Source: Candidatus Magasanikiibacteriota bacterium
GTDB taxonomy: Bacteria > Patescibacteriota > Patescibacteriia > Magasanikbacterales > UBA922
Reading direction: 5' to 3'
DNA: 15,811 nt
Assembly: GCA_003230965.1 (NCBI GenBank)
Contig: QIHL01000061.1
Span: 1-15,811 of the forward strand
A program made the translations under genes and the position numbers. The notes under the pieces are model-generated. The model was not told the origin of the DNA, ran no database searches, and was given only the letters and a program-made list of their open reading frames with translations. Within the stretch, counting starts at the first letter, position 1; each line of letters begins with the position of its first letter. Shown here piece after piece: positions 5,624 through 13,548 of the stretch.

Positions 5624-8365
5624 TTATTTCAATTGCCCCCATTGCTTTCCTATACTCACGTGTACATCAATCGGTACACGTAAAGTACTCACTTGGGTCA
5701 TGGCAATTTTTACAAGCTCTGCAATAGCATGAACATAATCTTTTTTTACTTCTAAAATTAACTCATCATGCACTTGTAAAGTTAAACGAATCACATCTCT
5801 GTGTGCAAGTTTATGCTCTTTTTCATAATCAAAAATTTGTTTATCTACCTCAATCATTGCAAGCTTCATAATATCTGCAGCTGTGCCCTGAATCGGCATG
5901 TTTATAGCCATGCGTTCACCAGCATTACGCAATTGGTAGTTTTCTGATTTCAATTCTGGCACGTAACGACGACGACCAAACAGTGTTTCAACATATCCTT
6001 CTTTTTTTGCAAACTTGAGCGTATCATCTATATACTTTCTTACACCAAAAAATGCGCGAAAATATCCGTCAATAAATTCTTTTGCCTGCCACTGTGGAAT
6101 ACCTGTGCGAGAAGCAAGCCCATACACACCCATGCCATACAGTACGCCAAAGTTTACTTCTTTTGCAGCTCTTCGCATCTCACTAGTTACTTTATTTAGC
6201 GGTACTTTATTGATTGCGGCTGCCGTAGCTTTATGAATATCCTCGCCGTTTTCAAAAATCTCTAACATGCGTTTATCTTTTGCAAGAGATGCGACAATAC
6301 GTAACTCAATCTGTGAATAGTCAGCCGATATAAGCAATGCACCATCTTCTGCAATAAATGTATTGCGAATTTCTTTACCAAGTTCTGTCCGAATTGGAAT
6401 ATTTTGTAAATTAGGGTCAGAGCTTGAAAGCCTACCAGTACTTGCAACCGCCTGATTGAAATGCGTGTGAATACGATGAGTCTTTGGATGAATCAGTGTG
6501 GGCAAAACATCAATGTAGGTATTGCGTAATTTTTCCACTTCACGATATTCCTCAATCATAGAAATAATTGAATGATAGTCGCGAAGTTTTTCTAACTCTG
6601 ATGCTGCAGTAGAATAGCCAGTCTTTCCTTTTTTGATATTCTTGGTTGGCAAGTCCAATGTATCAAACAAAATGCTTCGTAATTGTGTGGAAGATGAAAC
6701 ATTAAACTCCTGTTTTGCTTCTTTCCAAATTTTTTTTTGTACCTGTTCAATTGTTTTTGCTACATCTATTGATAATCGTGCAAGTACCTTTTTATCAACT
6801 GCTACTCCATTAAGCTCCATTGTAGCAAGTACAGGAATCAACACCATCTCAATATTATTAAATAGATCAAAATTATTAAGCTCTTTCAACTGTTTTACAA
6901 AGTGCGGATGAATACGCAATGTAGCACGAAGTTCCACAGCATCATGTTCAGCTGATGTACCAAACAAGGATTCCTGACTGCTGTCCTCATCTAAATCTTC
7001 ACCAAGTTCTCTCATAACAATACTATGTATGTCATGCGCTCGTGTACTTGAGTTCAACAGATATGATGCAATCATCAAATCAAACAATGTTACATAGATA
7101 ATAGTGCCATGATAAACCAATGCTTTCACTAATTCTTTTAAGTTATGACCAACAATTGTTTTTTCTTTTTGTGAAAAAATATTTAGTAATTTTGTTTGTT
7201 CTTTTTTTGAAAGCGTATCAATAGAAACAACAAAACTTTTTTTATCAACTACAAAAATCAGAGACCACGCGCCATTGTCCAATACATTTCCACTCGCAAT
7301 AATAGCACGACAGGCAAACACTGTTGTCTTGTTTAGTATATCTATCAACTCTCTAATATTTTTTGCTGTAACAGTAATACATAATTCTGATAATTTCTTT
7401 TTATTTTTCTGTTGTGCTGTCTTTGTGTCCGCAATCTCTCCATCTTTCAATGGCAACCTTGATGCGAGAGAATAGAATTCAAACTTACGAAGGAGGGCAA
7501 CAACAGTATCACGATTAAATTCTCGTGCAACACAATCCTTGAGTTTTAGATTGATTCCATGTACATCTTTACGAATCGTTGCAAGTTTTGTACTCATACG
7601 TGCGTCGTCTTCTCCTGCCTTCAATTTTTTTAGCATTGATGGTTTTATAGTATCTAATTTTTTTGTATTATTCTTTTTAATTGCTTTATAAATTTCTACA
7701 ATACCGCCAATCTCTTGAATAAGTTGTACTGCAGTTTTGTCACCAACACCCTTCACGCCTGGAATATTATCAGATGCATCACCTTTCAATGATTTATAAT
7801 CAACTATATATTCAGGACCAAAACCATATTTTTTTTGTACTTCTGCTTCATTAAATAATACAAAATCTGACATGCCTTTACGAAGCATGTATACCTCAAT
7901 TTCATTATCAACGACAAGCTGAAGTATATCCATGTCTCCAGTAACAATATACAGTTTTACTTTTTCTTTTGCTTTTTTGTTATATACTAAAATTTTTGCT
8001 GCAATTGTTCCGATTATATCATCTGCTTCAAAGCCTTCTTTTAGAAAAATGGGAATGTTAAATGCTTGAACAACTTGATGAACCAAAGGAATTTGATCAT
8101 AAAGTTCTTGATCTGCTTTCACACGTGTCGCCTTATACTCCTTATAAATATCATCTCGAAATGTCCTACCAGCAACATCAAAACTCACAGCTATATATTC
8201 TGGATGCACATCGTGGAGTATCTTGAGCAACATTGAAGTAAAACCATAGACTGCATTTACAATCGTCCCATCTTTGACTGTCAGTGGAGGCAGTGCGTGG
8301 TATGCCCGATGGATAATCGCATTTCCATCAATAACAACAAATATATTATCGTGTTTTTGTACCAT
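5624..8365 (-). CDS. polA: DNA polymerase I (5' nuclease + polymerase; proofreading site eroded)
   Basis: A full-length 913-residue Pol I, for Okazaki-fragment processing and repair synthesis. 5' nuclease domain about 5-300: D13 in VIDGNAIIHR, GFEADDIIGT (111-120), VTGDMDILQL (141-150), and the H2TH-type GDASDNIPGVKGVGDKTA (195-212), all metal-binding acidic residues present. The middle domain (about 325-495) is 3'-5' exonuclease-like but has lost its catalytic residues: the DxE strand reads TTVFACRAI (347-355), GHNLKxD reads GHNLKELV, and only FDLMIASYLL and the EHDAVEL segment remain recognisable. Polymerase domain about 500-913: STGRLSSSDPNLQNIP (642-657), motif A DYSQIELR (682-689), motif B RRAAKEVNFGVLYG (731-744), motif C QVHDEL (864-869). 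Phe in NFG is the usual bacterial residue. It is transcribed towards the NDH-2 gene. Confidence 0.97.
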   Translation of the reverse strand: MVQKHDNIFVVIDGNAIIHRAYHALPPLTVKDGTIVNAVYGFTSMLLKILHDVHPEYIAVSFDVAGRTFRDDIYKEYKATRVKADQELYDQIPLVHQVVQAFNIPIFLKEGFEADDIIGTIAAKILVYNKKAKEKVKLYIVTGDMDILQLVVDNEIEVYMLRKGMSDFVLFNEAEVQKKYGFGPEYIVDYKSLKGDASDNIPGVKGVGDKTAVQLIQEIGGIVEIYKAIKKNNTKKLDTIKPSMLKKLKAGEDDARMSTKLATIRKDVHGINLKLKDCVAREFNRDTVVALLRKFEFYSLASRLPLKDGEIADTKTAQQKNKKKLSELCITVTAKNIRELIDILNKTTVFACRAIIASGNVLDNGAWSLIFVVDKKSFVVSIDTLSKKEQTKLLNIFSQKEKTIVGHNLKELVKALVYHGTIIYVTLFDLMIASYLLNSSTRAHDIHSIVMRELGEDLDEDSSQESLFGTSAEHDAVELRATLRIHPHFVKQLKELNNFDLFNNIEMVLIPVLATMELNGVAVDKKVLARLSIDVAKTIEQVQKKIWKEAKQEFNVSSSTQLRSILFDTLDLPTKNIKKGKTGYSTAASELEKLRDYHSIISMIEEYREVEKLRNTYIDVLPTLIHPKTHRIHTHFNQAVASTGRLSSSDPNLQNIPIRTELGKEIRNTFIAEDGALLISADYSQIELRIVASLAKDKRMLEIFENGEDIHKATAAAINKVPLNKVTSEMRRAAKEVNFGVLYGMGVYGLASRTGIPQWQAKEFIDGYFRAFFGVRKYIDDTLKFAKKEGYVETLFGRRRYVPELKSENYQLRNAGERMAINMPIQGTAADIMKLAMIEVDKQIFDYEKEHKLAHRDVIRLTLQVHDELILEVKKDYVHAIAELVKIAMTQVSTLRVPIDVHVSIGKQWGQLK

Positions 8366-8397
8366 ACTAGTTTACAATGAACCTATTGAATGAGTGT

Positions 8398-8406
8398 ATT
8401 GTAGCA
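8398..8406 (-). promoter_or_regulatory. Candidate extended -10 promoter for polA
   Basis: On the minus strand TGCTACAAT (8406-8398) is an extended -10 with no clear -35. Predicted start is near 8391, about 26 nt before the polA ATG. Confidence 0.4.
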
Positions 8407-8426
8407 TGAGTGGTGTGTGTTGACTA

Positions 8427-8460
8427 CTACAAAAAAATGGCGTATGCCATTTTTTTGTAG
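8427..8460 (-). terminator. tRNA-Cys terminator, 15-bp perfect stem
   Basis: CTACAAAAAAATGGC (8427-8441) pairs with GCCATTTTTTTGTAG (8446-8460) around a GTAT loop. On the minus strand it begins one base after the tRNA 3' end, and the descending arm provides seven T. It is symmetric enough to work in both directions and separates the tRNA from polA. Confidence 0.85.
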
Positions 8461-8532
8461 AGGTACCGGTGGGAATCGAACCCGCGAATAGAGGTTTTGC
8501 AGACCCCCGCCTTACCACTTGGCTACGGTACC
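8461..8532 (-). tRNA. tRNA-Cys (GCA)
   Basis: The minus strand folds as a 72-nt cloverleaf: acceptor GGTACCG/CGGTACC (7 perfect pairs), D arm GCC-AAGTGGTAA-GGC type, anticodon stem GGGGT/ACCTC (one G-T pair) with loop CTGCAAA giving anticodon GCA, a 5-nt variable loop, and T loop TTCGATT. The discriminator base is U73, as expected for Cys. The T stem GCGGG/CCCAC contains one C-A mismatch. CCA is not encoded (CTAC follows), so it must be added by CCA transferase. It has its own promoter and terminator. Confidence 0.95.
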
Positions 8533-8545
8533 ATCGAGCAAAATC

Positions 8546-8574
8546 AGAATACCATACAGAAAGAGTTTTTTCAA
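8546..8574 (-). promoter_or_regulatory. tRNA-Cys promoter, TTGAAA-17-TATTCT
   Basis: On the minus strand TTGAAA (8574-8569), 17-bp spacer ending in TGG, TATTCT (8551-8546), so it also has an extended -10. Predicted start is near 8539, leaving a 5' leader of only a few nucleotides for RNase P. Confidence 0.75.
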
Positions 8575-8579
8575 GTATA

Positions 8580-8607
8580 AAAAATCCAGATATATATCTG
8601 GATTTTT
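8580..8607 (-). terminator. Terminator after the 3D-domain gene (28-bp perfect palindrome)
   Basis: A perfect 28-bp palindrome with core ATCCAGATATATATCTGGAT flanked by A and T runs, 15 bp after the end of the 3D-domain gene. The minus strand gives a stem followed by a T run, a good intrinsic terminator; symmetry allows plus-strand use too. It sits directly beside the tRNA promoter -35. Confidence 0.8.
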
Positions 8608-8622
8608 GATTATTTTGAACTC

Positions 8623-9159
8623 TTAAAAAATTTCCATTGTAGTATATTTAATACCAAACTTTATAGCACCACCATTCATCCAAATATCAACATGACCATA
8701 GCCATACCGAGCATTCATGCGATCACGAACAATAAATATCTTGTTGCCAAATAAATCTGGAAAACGAACTCTAGTACCCAACGGTAAAAAATTTGCTGCA
8801 ATGGTATCACCATATCCGTATTTTTTATAAAAAGTACACAGATTAAATGAAGACATCGCTGGAATACATGGACTGTCATCTGTCTGGTTTACTTTACTTT
8901 CGTATGCTGTCGCAATCACAGTCATAGTATGCGATGCTACTCTATCACTTGATACTGGAAACTCTGGTTTGTGAATAACAGCACTAATTTTAGTATTGTA
9001 CACCACAGTCTGTATGTTTGCATTAACTACCATAAATGTTGGACTGCTTATAGCATGGACACTCTGAGGCAGTACATTAACACTAATTGAAACTAGTACA
9101 ATTAGAGAAACAATACGTTGTAGCAATATATTTCGCTTTTTTCTTTTAAATAGATACAT
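8623..9159 (-). CDS. Secreted 3D-domain (double-psi beta-barrel) cell-wall protein
   Basis: A 178-residue exported protein. Basic N-terminus (KRKKR), hydrophobic segment 12-30 and an Ala-x-Ala-like site SVHA|I near residue 36 suggest a signal peptide or an N-terminal anchor. The C-terminal domain (about 78-178) has the features of the 3D domain named for three Asp residues: ATAYESKVNQTDDSPC (83-98), the loop NFLPLGTRVRFPD (123-135), IVRDRMNAR (143-151) with D146, and GHVDIWM (155-161) with D158. In Firmicutes this domain occurs in resuscitation and peptidoglycan-cleaving proteins (MltA/RlpA-type barrel). The activity here is inferred as murein processing outside the membrane. Two Cys (C98, C108) could form a disulfide. 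It is divergent from the class A PBP gene, a functionally matching neighbour, through overlapping promoters. It has no Shine-Dalgarno sequence; an in-frame TAA lies four codons before the ATG, fixing the start. Confidence 0.85.
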   Translation of the reverse strand: MYLFKRKKRNILLQRIVSLIVLVSISVNVLPQSVHAISSPTFMVVNANIQTVVYNTKISAVIHKPEFPVSSDRVASHTMTVIATAYESKVNQTDDSPCIPAMSSFNLCTFYKKYGYGDTIAANFLPLGTRVRFPDLFGNKIFIVRDRMNARYGYGHVDIWMNGGAIKFGIKYTTMEIF

Positions 9160-9251
9160 AGTATCTGATTAAGAATATCTGTTCTCCTATCAAGACATCA
9201 GTTAATAAAGGATGCCCTGATTTTTGAGCAGATAGATAAACGAAACAATAC

Positions 9252-9287
9252 TCTAATAAAAACATCCTAGAATATACACTAGGATGT
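9252..9287 (-). terminator. Terminator-like hairpin in the leader of the 3D-domain gene
   Basis: ACATCCTAG (9262-9270) and CTAGGATGT (9279-9287) form a 9-bp stem with an 8-nt loop; on the minus strand it is followed by TTTTATTAG. It lies about 15-40 nt after the predicted start at 9302 and about 100 nt before the coding start, so it is placed as an attenuator or as the end of a short RNA. Confidence 0.5.
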
Positions 9288-9308
9288 CTCTGTTTTTTCA
9301 GATACCCC

Positions 9309-9337
9309 ACTATAGCATAGTGACGAGTTTTTGTCAA
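9309..9337 (-). promoter_or_regulatory. 3D-domain gene promoter, TTGACA-17-TATAGT
   Basis: On the minus strand TTGACA (9337-9332), a 17-bp spacer ending in TGC, and TATAGT (9314-9309): a perfect -35 plus an extended -10. The predicted start near 9302 gives a leader of about 143 nt. Confidence 0.8.
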
Positions 9338-9348
9338 TATGATACAAT
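9320..9348 (+). promoter_or_regulatory. PBP gene promoter, GTGACG-17-TACAAT
   Basis: GTGACG (9320-9325; 4 of 6), a 17-bp spacer ending in TGA, and TACAAT (9343-9348), an extended -10. The predicted start near 9355 leaves a leader of about 42 nt. It overlaps the opposing promoter at 9309-9337 by 18 bp. Confidence 0.6.
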
Positions 9349-9396
9349 AAGATTACAAATACCAAAATACTGATTTTTGGCTAAAATAAGCTGAAT

Positions 9397-12375
9397 ATGA
9401 AAAAAAGAGATATCCACAGACACACCTATGGATACATGAATTACAAAAAAACAAGAAAAAAAAAGACATTTGGTGACACAAAAAAAATAAAAATCCAACA
9501 ACCAAAAGGTGCGTGGGGTATTATTTTTTCTATTATCTGGTTTCCAATTGCACTAATCTTTTGGCTACTTGGCATTATCTGGAAGCAATGGAAAAATAAA
9601 CCACTAACAAAAAATGTAAAAAAGAGAAAAGTATGGAAAATATTTCTTTGGCTCATCTTTACATTAGTTATTTTTGGATTTATTAGTGGAACTATCCTTG
9701 TAGTTTCGGTAAGCAGAAACCTCCCAGATCCAAACAAATTAACAGACCGTGCAGTTTCTCAAAGTACAAAAATCTATGACCGTACAGGTACACATCTGTT
9801 GTACGAAATTTATACAAACCAAAAACGGACACTAGTCAAATTTGACCAAATTCCAAAACAATTAGTTAATGCAGTAGTCGCAACAGAAGATGCTAAATTC
9901 TTTCAAGACAATGGTGTCCGTCCACTAAGTATTCTTCGCTCAATCTTAACTGGGCAAGGTGGCCACGGTGCATCAACCATTACACAACAATTGGTAAAAA
10001 ATGTTATTTTGAATGATCGGCAAACTGTCACAAGAAAAATTAAAGAAATTATCTTATCGTTGCAAATAAATAAACTCTATACAAAAGATCAAATACTTCA
10101 AATCTACTTTAATGAAATTCCATACGGTTCTACCAATTACGGTATTGAAGCTGCTGCTGAAAGTTATTATGGTAAACATGTTGCTGATTTGAATCTGGAA
10201 CAAATCGTAACGCTCGCTGGTCTACCACAAGCACCATCATATTACCTAGATAATCAAAAAGCACTCAAAACACGCCGAAATTTTGTATTACAGCGCATGT
10301 ATGATCAAGGGTACATTGATGAACACACAATGAAACTAACACAAGCGATGCCACTTGATATACAACAAAATCTTCATAAGACAAAAGCACCGCACTTTGT
10401 TCTTTATGTACGAGATCAACTAGTAAAAGAGTTTGGCGAACAAATGGTTGATACTGGTGGATTAAAAGTTATTACAACTTTGGACTGGAACATGCAACAA
10501 GATGCGCAAAATGCAATAAAAAAAATTGGTGACAAGGTATTACCAAAAGCTGGAGCAGACAATGCAGCACTAGTTGCACTGAATCCACGAAATTCACAAA
10601 TTTTAGCACTTGTTGGATCACGCAACTTTTACGATAACTCAATAGATGGACAATTTGATGTCATAACGCAAGGACAACGTCAGCCAGGATCATCTATGAA
10701 GCCAATTATATATACTGCAGCATTTGAAAAAGGATACACGCCAGAAACAATTCTGTACGATGTAGATACAAATTTTGCAGTATCTGGCAAACCATACGAG
10801 CCGACTGATTATGATCTAAAAGAGCGTGGACCAGTAAGCATGCGCCAAGCTTTGCAAGGATCACTAAATATTCCAGCTGTGAAAACATTATATTTAGTTG
10901 GATCAGAAAATGGTGTAAAATTTGCACAGAGCCTTGGCTACACGACGTTCAGTGCAAATAATTTTGGATTATCACTCGTCCTTGGTGGTGGTGAAGTTAT
11001 TCCACTTGAACATGCCGACGCATACGCAACCTTGGCAGACAACGGAGTGTATCATAAACCTGTATCAATATTACGTGTAGAAAATAATAAAGGAAAAGTA
11101 TTATCAGAGTGGAAACCAAGTCCAGGGCAACAGGTAGTTAATCCAAAGACGGCAGCCACTATCAGTAACGTGTTGAGCGATGACAACGCACGTGCATATA
11201 TCTTTGGTAAAGGAAGCAAACTTACTCTACCTGGCAGACCAGTTGCTACAAAAACAGGCACCACACAAAATTTTAGAGATGCATGGGCAGTTGGCTATAC
11301 ACCAAGTCTTGTTGCCGCTGTATGGACAGGGAATACAAACAACACACCTATGAAAGTTGGTTCAGAGGGTTTGGCTGTTGCAGTTCCAATTTGGCATAAT
11401 TTTATGGTGAATGCTCTGAGCAGTACACCTGTAGAACAATTTCCAACACCTCCAAAAAACGATGCAAAAAAATCAGTATTGCGAGGATCAACAAATGGAA
11501 AAATCACTATGCAAATTGATAAAATTACAGGAAACATTGCAACAAGCTCAACTCCAAAACAAAATATTGAAACAAAAATATATGTCCCAGCACACAGTAT
11601 TTTGTACTACGTAGATAAAGATGACCCACGTGGTCCGATTCCAAAAGACCCATCAGTTGATCCACAATATAATATTTGGGAAAAAGCAATTCAGAATTGG
11701 ATCACACATATGAAACAAAAAAAACCTAATTGGAATGTACAATTTGGTAACCCACCTACGACATACGATACGACAAGTTCACTTGCTATGGCGCCAAAAC
11801 TAATCATTTTATTTCCAACACCAAGTACTACATTGACATCCAGACAAATTGAAACAAGTATCAAAGTCAGTTCACCACGAGGAGTAACGCGAGTTTCATA
11901 TCAGATTGATAAAAAAAATGTTGGTAGTATCACTACCTATCCATTTAATCTCAACCAGTACATGCAAGGTCTTCCTTCTGGACAACATTTACTTACCATT
12001 ACAGCACAAGATGATGTTGGTAACCAAACACAGCAGGTTGTCCCGTTTACGTTGGATGCAGGAGCGCCAAAACCAAGTGTTTCATGGGTAGGTGGAGCAC
12101 AGACACTCAACCAACAGAGCTTCCCTCATACACTTGCTTTAACCATATTTCAAGCCGATAACATACAATCTATTACTGTCACAGCCAACAAGGATGGTAC
12201 AACAAATTTAATTCCAGTTGATACAATTACTAATTTGTCTAAACTATTCCAAAACAATCTTTATGTTATATGGAAAAATAATCCAGGATTAGGATTGTGG
12301 CATTTGACTGCTACAATACAAACAACTACCGGAAAGTCAGGACACAAAAATACTATTGATGTTACTATTAAATAA
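9397..12375 (+). CDS. Class A penicillin-binding protein (PBP1A type)
   Basis: A bifunctional murein synthase of 992 residues. A Lys/Arg-rich cytoplasmic N-terminus is followed by two hydrophobic segments (about 40-62 and 80-105). Glycosyltransferase GT51 domain about 120-300: ATEDAKFF (162-169, catalytic E164), GASTITQQLVKN (191-202), RKIKE (213-217, likely second acid E217), YFNEIPYGSTNYGI (237-250). Transpeptidase domain about 385-670: SxxK as SSMK (432-435, nucleophile S432), SxN as SLN (489-491), KTGT (619-622). After a Pro-rich linker come Ig-like modules at about 798-888 (VSYQIDKKNVGSI, LTITAQDDVGNQT) and about 893-992, possibly binding wall or surface polymers. The conserved His of the first GT motif (EDxxFxxHxG) is replaced here (EDAKFFQDNG). 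ATG 9397 is the first start; ATG 9436 is a possible alternative. There is no Shine-Dalgarno sequence. It shares a promoter region with the 3D-domain gene. Confidence 0.94.
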   Translation: MKKRDIHRHTYGYMNYKKTRKKKTFGDTKKIKIQQPKGAWGIIFSIIWFPIALIFWLLGIIWKQWKNKPLTKNVKKRKVWKIFLWLIFTLVIFGFISGTILVVSVSRNLPDPNKLTDRAVSQSTKIYDRTGTHLLYEIYTNQKRTLVKFDQIPKQLVNAVVATEDAKFFQDNGVRPLSILRSILTGQGGHGASTITQQLVKNVILNDRQTVTRKIKEIILSLQINKLYTKDQILQIYFNEIPYGSTNYGIEAAAESYYGKHVADLNLEQIVTLAGLPQAPSYYLDNQKALKTRRNFVLQRMYDQGYIDEHTMKLTQAMPLDIQQNLHKTKAPHFVLYVRDQLVKEFGEQMVDTGGLKVITTLDWNMQQDAQNAIKKIGDKVLPKAGADNAALVALNPRNSQILALVGSRNFYDNSIDGQFDVITQGQRQPGSSMKPIIYTAAFEKGYTPETILYDVDTNFAVSGKPYEPTDYDLKERGPVSMRQALQGSLNIPAVKTLYLVGSENGVKFAQSLGYTTFSANNFGLSLVLGGGEVIPLEHADAYATLADNGVYHKPVSILRVENNKGKVLSEWKPSPGQQVVNPKTAATISNVLSDDNARAYIFGKGSKLTLPGRPVATKTGTTQNFRDAWAVGYTPSLVAAVWTGNTNNTPMKVGSEGLAVAVPIWHNFMVNALSSTPVEQFPTPPKNDAKKSVLRGSTNGKITMQIDKITGNIATSSTPKQNIETKIYVPAHSILYYVDKDDPRGPIPKDPSVDPQYNIWEKAIQNWITHMKQKKPNWNVQFGNPPTTYDTTSSLAMAPKLIILFPTPSTTLTSRQIETSIKVSSPRGVTRVSYQIDKKNVGSITTYPFNLNQYMQGLPSGQHLLTITAQDDVGNQTQQVVPFTLDAGAPKPSVSWVGGAQTLNQQSFPHTLALTIFQADNIQSITVTANKDGTTNLIPVDTITNLSKLFQNNLYVIWKNNPGLGLWHLTATIQTTTGKSGHKNTIDVTIK

Positions 12376-12385
12376 ACTAAAATAC

Positions 12386-12419
12386 AAAATACCCCCGCGA
12401 AGCAGGGGTATTTTTTTTT
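12386..12419 (+). terminator. Bidirectional terminator between PBP gene and dnaN
   Basis: AAAATACCCC (12386-12395) pairs with GGGGTATTTT (12405-12414); the apical part GCGAAGC forms a stable mini-hairpin, with one C-A mismatch between. Nine T follow on the plus strand and TTTTG follows on the minus strand, so it can serve both converging genes. Confidence 0.85.
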
Positions 12420-12426
12420 ACATTCT

Positions 12427-13548
12427 TTATTGCCGAATTGGCATGACAATATAGAGATAATCTTTTTCACCTTTTGCACGAAATAAACACGGACTATCAC
12501 TTCCATTGACACAAAATGAAATCGTCCCATCCATGTGTTGCAATCCATCCAAAACATACCTGTGGTTTAGCAAAATAGAATTTTCTTCTCCAACTACTTC
12601 TGCATCAACTTCTGATGTGTGTTCACCTGTTTGTGCACTAGTAGAAGAAACACTCACTGTGCCGTTACCTGCATTCAAGTCAAATGAAACAGCATTTATT
12701 CCTATAGTTGTAAAAAGACTTGCAGCTTTAATTTTATTTATCAACACATCAACAGGCATGTCCGCAGTTGTTTTAAATGCTTGCGGTATAATCTGTGTGT
12801 AATCTGGATATGTTCCGTCTACTAAACGACTCGTCATTTCAAAACTATCATAGCGCATAGCTATTTGTGTATCACTTACCCAAATATGAACACCAGTTTC
12901 CCCATCCGACGATTTTCCAAGTGTAAGTAACCGAACCATTTCATACACTGTCTTTGCTGGAATAATACATGAAACTATATCAGTACCTTGTACAACTGAA
13001 ATTTTACTTTCAGCCAAACGATACGAGTCTGTCGCTGCACAAACTAATCCTTCTGTCCCATCAGGAAAAAATCTAGCGTACAGACCAGATAATTCTGGAC
13101 GAATTTCATTTTTTGCTACAGCAATAACAGTTCGTGATAATCCATTTTTTAATGTGTTTATATCAAAAATATAAGGATGTTGTTCTTCAATTTTTGGAAC
13201 AACTGGATACTCATCTGCTGGAATGCCTTTAATTTTTGTACTTGAACTTCCACATGTCAAGAGTAATTCGTTATCTTGTACATCAATTTTTACCTGTTCA
13301 TCTGGAAGCAAATGAACAAAATCAATAATCATTTTTGCAGGAACAGTAAATGATCCTGGTTTATCTATTTTTGCTCGTAGTGTTGTACATATAGCAATTT
13401 CTAAATTTGTCGCCACAAGTGTGACTTTTGATTCCGTTACATTTATTAAAATATTTCCAAGTATCGGGAGATTGGCATGCTTACTTGCTATACCACCAAC
13501 GATGTCTAGCGATCGAGAGATGTTTTCTTTTGTGCAGGTAAATATCAT
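12427..13548 (-). CDS. dnaN: DNA polymerase III subunit beta (sliding clamp)
   Basis: The ring-shaped clamp that tethers DNA polymerases, including the DnaE, PolA and HolA partners, to DNA. The 373-residue product is of normal length (366-380) and shows three repeated clamp domains: domain 1 starts MIFTCTKENISRSLDIVGG with LPILGNILI (27-35) and ends around IKGIPADEYPVVP; domain 2 includes RPELSGLYARF and ATDSYRLAES; domain 3 begins near YPDYTQIIP and ends with the characteristic C-terminus YIVMPIRQ, which forms part of the client-binding pocket. The ATG at 13548 is preceded by GGAG only 2 nt away, too close for a normal Shine-Dalgarno sequence. It lies downstream of dnaA with a 262-bp gap, so it may have its own promoter (a perfect TATAAT at 13575-13570 has no clear -35) or be read through from dnaA. 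Confidence 0.96.
   Translation of the reverse strand: MIFTCTKENISRSLDIVGGIASKHANLPILGNILINVTESKVTLVATNLEIAICTTLRAKIDKPGSFTVPAKMIIDFVHLLPDEQVKIDVQDNELLLTCGSSSTKIKGIPADEYPVVPKIEEQHPYIFDINTLKNGLSRTVIAVAKNEIRPELSGLYARFFPDGTEGLVCAATDSYRLAESKISVVQGTDIVSCIIPAKTVYEMVRLLTLGKSSDGETGVHIWVSDTQIAMRYDSFEMTSRLVDGTYPDYTQIIPQAFKTTADMPVDVLINKIKAASLFTTIGINAVSFDLNAGNGTVSVSSTSAQTGEHTSEVDAEVVGEENSILLNHRYVLDGLQHMDGTISFCVNGSDSPCLFRAKGEKDYLYIVMPIRQ

Noticed and set aside
9146..9337. Minus-strand 63-codon reading frame upstream of the 3D-domain gene
   Set aside because: Its start lies in the -35 of a consensus promoter, before the predicted transcription start, and it overlaps the 3D gene start out of frame; the product has no recognisable features.
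9410..9418. DnaA-box-like ATATCCACA (8/9)
   Set aside because: A single site inside the PBP coding sequence, far from other boxes; expected by chance.
12261..12557. Minus-strand reading frame spanning the PBP end, terminator and dnaN end
   Set aside because: It crosses the bidirectional terminator and is out of frame with dnaN; it is a shadow.
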